Assembly: GCF_964204645.1 (NCBI RefSeq)
Contig: NC_134025.1
Location: 2,671,001 to 2,735,000 of the forward strand
Origin: Tubulanus polymorphus
Lineage: Eukaryota; Nemertea; Palaeonemertea; Tubulaniformes; Tubulanidae
Direction of reading: 5' to 3'
Length of the DNA stretch: 64,000 nt
This document shows, one piece after another, positions 1 to 12,200 of this stretch. Made by a program: the position numbers and the translations under genes. The notes under the pieces were generated by a model. That model saw nothing but the letters and a program-made list of their open reading frames with translations, was not told the DNA's origin and did no database searches. Each line of letters starts with the position of its first letter. Position 1 is the first letter of the stretch.

Positions 1-14
1 AACTCTCTTTACAG

Positions 15-224
15 TTCAGCGCACACGCACTTATGCCTGCGTTTCAACTAGCAGGACACATGTCGATCGACAGCGTCAAATATTTGATGAATATGCGGCC
101 TAATGAGCGTGATGGAATGTTAAAATATCTCTCATCTAGTCAAGGACTGTTGAGACACATTATTAAGGAACCGTCGGCATTGTGCGACTTTGCCGAACGA
201 AAAAAATATTTGCAAACAGATTAG
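15..224 (+). CDS. C-terminal coding exon of an unrecognised gene (5' part outside window)
   Basis: An acceptor (cttta-cag) ends at base 14 and an open frame of 69 codons runs to a TAG at 222-224. The peptide is amphipathic and looks like real protein: it includes SIDSVKYLMNMRPNERDGML and ends in ERKKYLQTD, with no low complexity. A possible poly(A) signal AATAAA lies at 562-567. An in-frame ATG at 33 is probably internal. The short helical pattern is vaguely like the end of an alpha-helical repeat or Sec63-type region, but I do not recognise the family and assign no function. It would converge tail to tail with HIF-alpha. The call rests on the splice acceptor, the peptide quality and the downstream poly(A) signal. 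Confidence 0.5.
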   Translation, partial: FSAHALMPAFQLAGHMSIDSVKYLMNMRPNERDGMLKYLSSSQGLLRHIIKEPSALCDFAERKKYLQTD

Positions 225-3200
225 TTTGAATATCGATGATGCATGTACATGTATGTTTATATATATGAACCCTGCTTCAATTTAGATAATTTTGTCAGCA
301 AAGTTATGTACGTAATTATCAATGAAAGATCGTACTACTATTTACGAAAGTCTCTCGTATTATTACTACTTAATAATTCATTAATTTTTCACTAAACCGA
401 TAACTTTCAGTACTTTTGATACAGTACTTAGGTTCAACGACCTCTTCCAATCCCAACGAAAAGTGAGATTACCGTAAAAAAAAGTGCAAGATATCTTTAT
501 TAAGTTCAAACTCACGATAATGTTGTAAATAATGAAATCAAACTCTTGTTAATTGTGTAAGAATAAACGTTTTATCATGTGATCCAATGATTTGTGGCTT
601 GATTTAATGCTTTACCGAGGACATGCGACGACATTGGACAAATCAACAATTCTATCGGTTGATAAAACCCACAAGGAAGTAATTAATGAACTCGATCAGT
701 ATTCTATAATTATAATCATTTATTACATTACGTTTCAACAGCTATGTATTTCTACGTATATGCACTAGCGTTAATTCCAGCATCATCTGATTATAGCATC
801 TAGGTTTATCAACGCAGATCAATTACCAATAGAATGTTCTTGACCATATCCGTATTAAAATTTTCCATTTAACATGTTTTTCATACATGTTTTATAATCA
901 TTTATCATAGATATGCTTCAAATGGAGGAGACAGCAGAATATAGATGCAATCAACGACAATGTTGATCTCAATTATAAGAATCTAGTGAAATTTTATTAA
1001 TATTTTCATATAACGAATCTTCTAAAATAGCATTTTACAAACGCTATGATCACATGTAAGAAGATTGTTTGGTACGATGTGAGAATCTCAATAAATCACT
1101 ACAGTAGGCAGCACATATCGATTTAACTAAGCATGTGGAAGTGTAAGGAATAATTTTGCTAATAACCGTAATGAAATTTCCGGACATTAGAAAAGTTACT
1201 TTTTTATATACATCAGAATAAAACATCATTTACAGTGAATATGAAATAGCCTAGTTTTCAATAATTAGTCTGCGTTTAATCTTCATTGCCATGTCTCCCC
1301 ATTTCCCAGACATTTTTCCTGATGGTTTGAAAAAAGTTCAATAGAAATTCATTTATGAAAAACAGTTTTACTGACAGATTTTAATGTCATGGGTCCATGA
1401 ATACAAGCATTGTTTATTACAATATAGATTTTACCATACAAACATCATCATCAGTGTGATTCCATTAATTCATATTATAATATACCGAAAGATTTCGCCA
1501 TCTGAAATGCCCTCAGCATTTCAAAATACAGAGAAACAAAAGTACATGTACATCTACGTTAACAACATTATCGATAAACTGGCCTATGTAAGATAATACG
1601 AATGTTGTATTCATAACACGTAATATTATGAGTGGTATGGCATATATCTCAGATCATACACAACAAATGACTATTCTAGTGGATACTAACACTAGAATTA
1701 GTTACAATTAGCTATCAAAGCATTTAGAGTACAATCACCGATTCAACACAAAACTTACTGACTTTTTTAAGAGAGCAGTTTTAACCATACCTCCTTTTTT
1801 ATTTTACATGGGATATACAAAGAGTAATAACAGCATGAAAGTGCACAGCTGAAACCCCTCAACCCCAGACATTGTCAGCAGATGTCATTCCTCTTCAGCC
1901 CTTATTTCATTACATAGAGCATACCGTGTATATATATATAGGTTAAAAGGTTTAATTCAGTATGTACACTGTGCGTTAGATACAATGATCTACCATTCAT
2001 ACAAGGCTACATACATTATACTTCAACGAACGATATCATAATTATAGTTCCTTCCATCTACTGTTTGTCCTATCACAGATGTCATTATGTGGCACAATAC
2101 AGTTCTTACCAAAAGGTGAAGTCAGTTCAGTCAAAATGGTCAATTCAGTCAATTTAGTCAAAAGATGCACATTTTGCACCTGTGAAAAGACAGTGAAACC
2201 TATAATTAACGCAAATATTCTTATTTACAATGAACAGAAAATGTATGGCACAAAACGAAAAGGATAACAATCAGTAACCACCTCAAAATAGTACATAGCG
2301 GTGTAATTTTTAAAGTTTGTGATGAGCAAACCGGAGACAGACATTTCCGAACCAAATTCTTTGAATTCATATAGAATAATAATATGTTAGTATTGTAAAT
2401 AGCCTTTTAAACCCTCTTTCCCCTTAATGTGCACCTAATAAATGAATGATGCACCTTTATCAATATCACAGTGAACCTTTGTTATTATTCAGCTGAAGGG
2501 TTGAATATGTGTAGATGATTAGATAGTAATAACAAAGGTTTCACTACTCTAACTCTAACTCATTACAAGTGGATATATAGTTTCATTATGTCAATTAGAA
2601 TACTGAACATCTTTAGTACAACATACATGTTACTTATAAGTTATTCATAGCAAACATTGCCTTCATCGGATACAATTCTACGGTAGTTTTCTCGTATCCA
2701 GGGGTAAATACCTTCTTTTACCATATAGTATTTATTACCCTGTATTAACGATTTAGCAATCGTTCACTCAATTCTATCGAATTTTATACAGAAAACAGCG
2801 TATACAGGTAGGTGGGTGTATCCCCATTTAATGGGTAAAATAAACCTTCAATCTTAAGTGGGAATAAAAAGCAACTAAAAGTTATAGTTGAATATACATT
2901 AAATGCGCAGTAGACTGCTATTAACTTTATCAGATTTTCAATCTTTTAATATTCAGCTTTTCTTCAGAATATAATTACGTTTAAACGTTTTAATAACTAA
3001 GTTTAAAATCGAGTCGATGATTTGTTGTATCTTCGTGCATTAAACAAAACAAAACAAAATATAATATATAAAGTGGAACCACGTTTCGACGAACTTCAGG
3101 GCACCAGAAAATATCTTTGTTGTAACCGATAATTTGTTTCATCTCGTAGGAAATTATCAAAATTGTCGTATTTAGGACAAAAGCCTACGTTTGTAACGTT

Positions 3201-3279
3201 AAAACGTTATATCTGAGTTTCCACTGTAAAGAGTTTAATGATAATTACATAGATAAACTCATGAATGAATGAATTATTT
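225..3279. other. Convergent intergenic / 3' UTR region
   Basis: No coding exon can be supported. It probably holds the 3' UTR of the plus-strand gene ending at 224 (AATAAA at 562-567) and the 3' UTR of minus-strand HIF-alpha. Minus-strand AATAAA copies (TTTATT on the plus strand) occur for example near 2731-2736, 992-997, 719-724 and 495-500, so the HIF cleavage site cannot be chosen by eye. The short open frames at 1384-1596 and 2079-2267 have no coding character. A foldback lies at 2471-2544. Confidence 0.6.
2471..2544. repeat. Short foldback (inverted repeat)
   Basis: The left arm gtgaacctttgttatta (2471-2487) pairs with taataacaaaggtttcac (2527-2544), apart from one bulged base, around a loop of about 40 bases. 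It lies in the presumed HIF-alpha 3' UTR or intergenic DNA. It could be a degenerate MITE or an RNA hairpin; nothing shows function. Confidence 0.6.
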
Positions 3280-6200
3280 CTATAAAATATCAGAACAGTC
3301 GAGAGCTGTAAGCAGATCCTGTCCTTTTAATAGGTTATTCTGTACTAATGGCGCATTCACTTCAGCATCGTGTTGTGTGATCTGAGGCAGCATACTTTCT
3401 ACCGAATGCTTTCTCTTCAACGCCTGAAACGTGAATTCATCTACGTTAAGCATCAGCTTTTGATTTTACCCGATTATAGATATTGATAATATTCGATAAT
3501 ATTTTTCTTTATATAGCAACATTCTCATTGCAGACTCGTAACGCTTAACATAACATTGAGCAAACGATAAGATTATACACGAATATGAAAATCAAACATT
3601 TCAATTTCGAGTTTCATGAATTTTAACCCTTTTCTTAGATCTCGATTGAAACTCGCAATCCCGATCAATTTTCAGATAATCATATAACAATAATTCACTC
3701 ACCGACAAACGTCCTTCCTGTTGCGTCGGATTTTCAATCGAGTAACCATGGTTACGATCTTCCCCTTTCAGTAGCAAATTCATTAGCACGCTCGTGCACT
3801 CCGGTTCTGAGAATGAAAATTGATGAGTATTAGAACAATGTAGAGTTTACAGGCTTCAGCTCCCGAGTACTGCTCACTACTGCTTCTTCCTCCAAAAAAT
3901 TAACTGCCACCATTTTAATCATCCAAATGGCCCCAAATTTAAGAAGATATCCCTGGTGCGGATTCATTAGAAACAGCCTCTCAGACTGATGAAACTAAGT
4001 AAAACTTACTGGTTGAAAAGTTGCGTCTGCCGGTGTCGATGCAAGCTCCTCCGGACGTGATTCGTTGACTCATGTCTTGCGTGAGTTTAACCAGTAACGG
4101 ATGATTCGGGTTGCTCGTGAATAGAGGCAGAATTCGAGCTTTCTGAACGCGCGCGCTCGGATCGCTACCCGCTCTTATCGTTTGAGGCTCCAGGAACTTG
4201 CTACATCGATTCATCAGTTTCAATTTCTCCGAATTTTCTTCATCGTTGCTCGTTAATTTGATTTTTTTCACCCCACAACCGCCGCCCGTATCGTGAGGCA
4301 TTATCGGCAATGGCTTTGAAGGTTTCTTTGCCCTGAAAGAATTCAATAGCGGAATGAATCCTAGAAATCTACAAAGTCAGGACAGGGTTCATACTGTTTA
4401 GTAATAACTCCAGAATTTTAGGAATTTTTTAGCAGTATGAAAGGAAACCAGTTCCAGGATGATTTACTAGAAATTGTGACCGAAATACTGACTTTCAAAA
4501 ATTTTTTAGAACTTGCTCAAAATTTAGGATGCATCTCAAGTTAAGAGGAGATCCTTGAAAATATTTGCTTCAATTTAGAGGGGTTTTCAAAGAATGGTAA
4601 GAACCCTACAGAAATATGAGAGAACAAACTTACCCATCGGGAAGATTTCTGAATATGCTGTGAGTAGACGGGGTGAACATCCAGTCCTCATTTCCATCCA
4701 TCGGAATAAATGGAGCACGTTCCTCCCAATCAACGCTCTATATCAAAATAAATACATAAATCACTGACGCTCCATCGCTGAGCTGAATGTATAAATATAC
4801 AGTGAACTCTTCCTAACTCGAATCAATTGGAACCAGTGATTTTTTGTTTCAAATTGGGTGATTCGCATTGTGTTTGGTTAAGAGGAGTCTACTGCGCAAC
4901 GCAATTGATTTTAGAAATGTGATCATACATCTGGACTGTCGGGCTTCTCATCAATTATGATTCCCGGTGAAAATTCATCCATAACTCGTAATAATTTTTC
5001 TTCTTTCGATGACTGAAAAATAAGATGAATAAAACGTAAGTGAGGCGAAAAGAAATCAAGTTGACTGAACAACAATAAGTGAACTGGACTTTGAATAAAC
5101 GGTGGCAAGAGTCAAATCTAACTCATCAGAGAGAGCAAGACAAGAGAAGTGAGGGGGAGATAGAAAGTGAGCGAGAGGGAGGAATGAGGGATAGAGTGAG
5201 GAGGAAGGAAAGAAATAGTGTGGGCGAGTGGGAGAGGAGAGAGGGGTGAGGGAAATAAAGAGGAGTGAGGAGAGAGGGGTGAGAGATAGAGGATTGAGGG
5301 GGAGATAGAAAGTGAGCGAGAGAGAGGAATGAGGGATAGAGAGGAGGAAGGAAAGAAATTGTGAAGGAGAGTGGGAGGAGAGAGGGGTGAGGGAAATAAA
5401 GAGGAGTGAGGAGAGAGGGGTGAGAGATAGAGGATTGAGGGGGAGATAGAAGGTGAGTGAGAGAGAGGAATGAGGGATAGAGAGAGGAGGAAGGAAAGAA
5501 ATAGTGAGGGCGAGTGGGAGAGGAGAGAGGGAAATAAAGAGGAGTGAGGAGAGAGGGGTGAGATATAGAGGATTGAGGGGGAGATAGAAAGTGAGTGAGA
5601 GGGAGGAATGAGGGATAGAGAGAGGAGGAAGGAAAGAAATTGTGAAGGAGAGTGGGAGAGGAGAGAGGGGTGAGGGAAATAAAGAGGAGTGAGGAGAGAG
5701 GGGTGAGAGATAGAGGATTAAGGGGGAGATAGAAAGTGAGCGAGAGAGAGGAATGAGGGATAGAGAGAGGAGGAAGGAAAGAAATTGTGAAGGAGAGTGG
5801 GAGAGGAGAGAGGGGTGAGGGAAATAAAGAAGAGAGGAGTGGGAGAGGAGAGGGATAGAGAGGGCGTGATAACTATAATACATACCACTGGACTACACGG
5901 AGCTGATAAACTCGTAGATGAAACTGATACTTTACTCGATATTGATAACGGTGACATACAACCTCCTCCGGCGTTATACTCGGTTAACTCCAGCGGTATA
6001 AAGGGCGGCTCCGTTTTAATGATCGGATTTAATCGGCAATCAGTATCTTCATTGCATGAATCGATATTTATACAATCATCAGAATCGTTAAACAGGTTAT
6101 CTGTAAGTTGAAATCAGACATGATTTTAGTTTTTATGTCTCACGAGTAAAACATGTGGGATTATAGTATACCACGTGTTTCAAGCTCTACAGTTGACTAT

Positions 6201-9200
6201 ACGGTTATATCATTTAACTAGAACTGTATTAATTCTAATTCGAGTATTGACTCACCAGGGCAGGGAGGGAATCCCAGTGGTACACATACGTCACCAGCTA
6301 CAGGAGCCAAATGTGTCAAATCATCTAAATCGGGAGTAGCTGAAATTGATTCAATGATTATCTACTATGTAATTGAAAATATATAACATTCTTCAAGCGC
6401 TGTCAATCTGTGAAAAGTGCTATCAGTAACAAGTTGAATTCTTTTCAGGAGATTTTGATTGAAATATCTTTCACATTTCTCTACATTTCTCTAAAAAATC
6501 AAGTCAGTATTTCTCGGGGACTAAAAAGTAACAGAATATTGAACATCGTTGGATGCTCTGTTGTCCATTCAGTTATAACCTCAACTTACATGTGCACGTC
6601 TTAGCTTCAACAACGTCTTTCGGTTTGTAGAATTCTTTTTCCATTTCTTTCGTTCGTGGTGTGAATATCTTGTTTGTGCTCATTGTAATCGTCGCTTTAG
6701 GAACTATTTCTTCCTCTTCGTTCATCTGAACCTGCGACATAATTACACCTTTCTCTTCGATACCGCTGAAATAAAAATTCATTCATTCACAGATTACTGA
6801 ACTCAGTTCATTATACGGAGGTTTCTCTGATTGATATAAAGCCGGTATTCACCTGATAACATAGTTCAGACATACGACGCATTGCGGCTTTTGTGTTTGT
6901 GGATTACAGATGACAGTAGCTTGCGTTACCATCCACGCATAACCACCACCTTTAGCTAGGAATCTGTAATGACTCGTAGCCGCTTGACCTTTTGAAAATA
7001 CTGAAGAAAAGAATAAGCGTAATCAGCATTCATAGATAGTCGTGAAAAGAATAAATGCAGGAAGACTTTCCGCATCTATCCTTTTATTTGGTGTTGTGGT
7101 AGTTCGTTTCTGCATCTATCCAAAGAATACATTTAATGTTTAAGGCAATTGGTTCAGTGTAAATCGAAATCATTATCGATGTCATGTCAGATTTACTGGG
7201 TTCCAGGGACGAATAATTGATATTTCAGGTTTAAGGCTCCTATTCAGTGCCTGTGTGGTGGTAATGCATAGCTATGTGACTTCAGCCACATATAACATAT
7301 AGTAAATCACACTTCAATGTATCAAATAGCTGATGAATATCGGAATGCATACACTAATCATCAATCAGTTATAACTATTGTCTAAACAGTAATAGATAGC
7401 TAGCTAACTAATCACATCTCTTAAACATACGTACACGCAAAACAGACAGATAAATTCACTTACAATCCTTGAATACTTTCTCATTTTCCTCTCCGTCTGC
7501 CGCGTGCTGATATTCATAAACTGATTTTCCCAGAAGTTCATCGTTACTGTATCCCAATAACTCGGAGATTCTATCAACAACAAAAAAAAATATGATCAAA
7601 ACTGAAGAATTGATTTCACAGCAAAGTTACACACTTCATCAGTTATAATACTATATACATCAATACTAGGAGTTTCAATCTCCTACAAATCTGAACTAAA
7701 GACTCCATTCACTTTTTCATTACATAAAAGTCAACATGTTAACACTCCTGACTTGATTCCGCAGTTGAATACAATGATACTTATGCAATAAATGAATGAC
7801 GCCTTACCTATCATCACAGTATGTATATTTCATTTCCATGTTATGTTTGCTGACGAATGTCTCTCGTCCGAGCGGCATTTCAATATTAGACGGATGAGGG
7901 ATTGGTTCACCAATCAGTACAGTACATGCTGGGTGATCTTTACTGTCAATCGGTAACAAGTGACCTCGGCATTGGACCACCTGTAAATTAACAAATCAAA
8001 CTCTAACTAATTATTACGGTAACTCTAACTCTAAAAACTAAAAAATTCCGCTATCTTGTTTGGTTTCTTATAGTTTCGGTACTTTACCCACTATCAGAGA
8101 AACAATAAGGAGCGTTCTTAGTTACCCGGTATTTCTAAAATCATATGAAGTTACTGTTTCGAAATTTACAAAAATCCCAAAACTGTTAGAAAATATACAA
8201 GATATTTCATTATAATGATAATGTTTGGAAATTGTTTTGTTGAGTTGAGGTAAACATCAGTTTACCCTCATATCAGACTCAAAACAAAAAGATTTAAAAG
8301 GGAACTGTAGTTAAATTTTCTTATCCATATGTTCGAAACCTCTATAAAAATATATACATTTTCCCGCAAGCAGAAAAAAATTCTATTTTTTACAAAATCC
8401 AAAAAAAGAGTTCAGTACGTTCCTAGGCTACTGCCATCATCCCCGCGCAGGAGCGCGAAACGTCGAGATTGTGACGTTTAAATCACGGTCTAGTATGAGA
8501 TATATTTTCACCTTGTAAGTTGCCGATTTAAGATTCACATTTCTTCCTTTATTCGTCAGCGTACATTTCATACGCATGAAAAATCGTCGTTCATCATTCG
8601 TGTTTTTCAAATGATTCGGTTTTTCGAGCAGAATTTCCCGGATTTCTTCGTGGTCACACGGATGGGAAAATTCATAAATACTCTGTCCGATTATGTCAAC
8701 CTGTTTTTTGGAAAAGGAAACAATTGAAAACGTTTTTTTTTTTTACAAATGCAAAAGAATTGTGTACTATAAAGCGTTAATATAGCGGACTAAGGGGTCA
8801 GATTGATGAACTGAAATTCACAACCATTGGCAATTAGCTTTGAAAAATATTTTTCGTGACAAAAAATCAGGAATTTTTACATTTTTTTGCCCATAGTTTT
8901 CCCCACATTTCGTCACACATCAAGATACAACATATATTATATAGCTTTCCAGTAATTCACTTCAGATTAAACAATCTTTTTAAAGCTCTGAAGCTGAAGT
9001 ACTTGTTGCGATATGCTTCCGGAGTAAAATTCCAGGAACTATTCAATAGCGTTTATACCAACAGTCTGCTTGGAAATCTGCCAGAATAGAATATGAACGG
9101 GCCGCCATATTGAACTTCACAGTGTCATTGCAGCACAAATAATGAATTATATCATTTTTTTCTACACATATAATATGAAAAAGTTGTTTACAACTGAAGA

Positions 9201-12200
9201 ATAGTTCGCATATTTGAAACCTGTTTTCAAACAAGTGGACTGAATACAACTGTCTGTTGCATCCAGCTGGTAGTTTGATTAATGATTCCAAACCCATATT
9301 ATGACCCCCCATCAGACAGTGACCAATTCTATTTTACTTAATTTTTCCCTGACTTTTCCCTGACATGCACATTGTTTTCCCTGACTTGATCTGCTAAGAA
9401 TCCAATCAATTAACACAGTCAAATACATAAGACATACACGGAAACTGTTTGATTTTATGCACGATCTAACAACCTCAACAAATTTCCCCGACTTTTCCCT
9501 GATTTTTTTAAAGAAAAGAAAATACCCCGACTTTTCCCTGAATTCCAGTAAGCTCATAGAACTTATCATAAATAAGCTACTGATTTTACCTGTGGAATGC
9601 CAAGATATTTCACGACGTTGTCAGATATGTAAACTATATCTCCATCTTTATCGATAACCATCAGGAAGCCATTTAATGATTTCATGTATTGTTGTTCATA
9701 TTTATCATTATGAGCATCTGACTCGTACTTTTTCAGTTCAACTACAAGATAAAACACATTTCCAAATATACTTATTGTTACCATGAAGACTTGCGCACGT
9801 GTTCATATCCCAAATTCTCTGATAATTCCCTTATCCAGATCTCCAATTCCCTGATCTGATATTTAGATTTCTACAAAATAAATCTAATGGCCAAATAAGA
9901 GGGTTTCTAGTCCCAAAATCATAGCCAAAATCAGGCTTAAATTGTAAAAATATCCACATCAAATGGCACATAGCGATCACTGCATTTTTCACTCTCCCAA
10001 TCTCTCCTTAATACTGACCAATCTTCATCGACCTATCATCGGAAAAGTGATAAATTCAAGAAATTTCTCACATCATTTAGGAAATTTAAGTATTCTCGTA
10101 GAGTCCTCGCTGAAGCCTACTGTGAAAAAATCCAGGAAAATAAGTTTTATATTATGTTCAAATAACTATATTCTGAATATCAGTGAAATCTACCTTTTCC
10201 GAGCAGTTTTCTGATTTTCAAGTAACTGATAGCTAATCTCATGATAGAAGCTTTGTCCAACTGACTTCCAACATTTCGGACACATCCTCGCGGTGTCGGT
10301 AGTTCGCTAGCCAGTTCAGTGAATATCTCTGTCTCTTTTCCCCGCCTGCACCGGGCCGCGTCTCTAGACTTCTCCTTACGTTTTTCCGTGTTTCTGAAAA
10401 AAAAATTGTGACAAAAACCTCCATAAGGTCGAATAAAAAATAAAAATCATCAGCCAAGCCACTGTGTAGTAGAGATTAGACAGACTCACGGGATAATTGT
10501 GTATGCAGAGAAGTACTAGGTTCTGAAATGTCAATGTTATCCAAGCAATAAGCCATGGATTCAACTAACATAATCCAGTTAAAGAGCATCTCCCAGGTTA
10601 ATTCTCTTTCAAAATGCTAAAAACTTTGTTGCACCAACCCCATTTTCGAAACCCACGGAGGTTGGTGGTAAAAACTATAAATCTATAACAAATAGAATTC
10701 TTAGGTGCAGATCATCTTAAAATTCCCTTAATAATAATACCTCTATTATCATTAGATTATCAACATTCATCAGATATAGACCTATAATCTGCCTACAAAT
10801 CATCCTCACTCGAATAAATGTAGTATGTTTTATAGTGGCGCGATTCATTTAAAAATCAACGTTAGTGATTTTTAATTATGTCTGGCAGAAAATCATCTAA
10901 TAATAGACATAAACACCATACCTTAAACCGAACTGCCGATCACATTTATCTAATCCGTACATTATCTTAACTAAATCCCTTCGGAGCATTATGTTTTACC
11001 CCCACTATAAACCAGACATAACTCCTGTTAGATTGTCGGCTCTGCCTCCAGCAGTAAACAAGCTTCGATGATTAACTAGGTCATGATAGATTATACTGCG
11101 CTGAACCGGTAACTAGGTTACATCCACAACATATAAATAAGATACACTGTTTGCATCTCAGATATGTAGATTTCAAGCTTCACACGATTCAGATTCTTTT
11201 TTAGCCCGGCTGGTGATAAAACGTAAATCTGTTCGACACGATTGGAAATGTAAATTCACTAAATTAAATTACTAATTCTGACATGTTTCGCGAAATGAGG
11301 ACTAGCAGCATTTCAATGATTAACAGCAGCAGTTTGTGGCAATGACACCTGAAAGATTTCTGATTTCTGAAAACAGTTTGATATCTTGTCAGATTATTAC
11401 ACGCACACCTTTAGATCCAGGTTCCTATGGCAACTGGAGCATAAAATTCTGCGAAGACCTTATTATAAAAGCTCCTCACCATCGCTCACAATTTCCGGAC
11501 ATGGCATTTTGTGAATCACTAAAGCCGCATTAAGTCGTTGTAAAATCAAACGTCTTGCAACATGAATAAATTAGCCATTGTTCACTCAATCTCCACTTTT
11601 CAGTTATCCGAATATCTTTCATTATTTACTCTGCTCTCATTCTCTCTTTATCATAAATAAATACAGACTAAACTTTTAATGAGAAAAAAAAATATGACTT
11701 TCGACATCAATCACTGAGTAGTGGTTAACGCTGCGTCTGCCATGATATCAGGTTAAATGTACTTTTATTCTCCAAATTAGCAAATATCTACAAACCTAAC
11801 ACTTGATGATGGGCTGGTTTCTACTGAGAGTCTGAAATGTTGTATCCTTTAATTTCTTATTTCAACTCTTGATACATAAATTTAGTTTTTCAGTAGCCAG
11901 TGTTTTGGCTGCACACTAGGCCTGAGCTAATTGCAGCGAATTAGTTGCCTGTGCTGTAAATCGGCGTTAATCACCTTGTGTGCAGCAGGCTTAAATTGTT
12001 TTAAATTTTCATACAGGCCTAGATGTAGCTCTGGCAAATTTGATGTTTGAATAAAATTCTATATGCGATTAATCATTCAATGTATAAGAATGACAAGTAT
12101 TAAAAAGTAAAACTATCCCGGTATGCATAAGAGCATTGTCTAATGTTTGATAATATCACCAACTAAAGTAGGTATTTCTGATAAAAACCTATCGATCACT

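Noticed and set aside
3601-3702. Extension of HIF exon 14 past the donor at 3702
   Set aside because: The open frame continues by chance into the intron; the gtgagt donor and the next exon's match to the C-TAD fix the border.
5056-5883. 275-codon open frame rich in Ser, Leu and Pro
   Set aside because: It is the translation of the purine/pyrimidine minisatellite in a HIF intron; an absence of stops is expected from the base composition.
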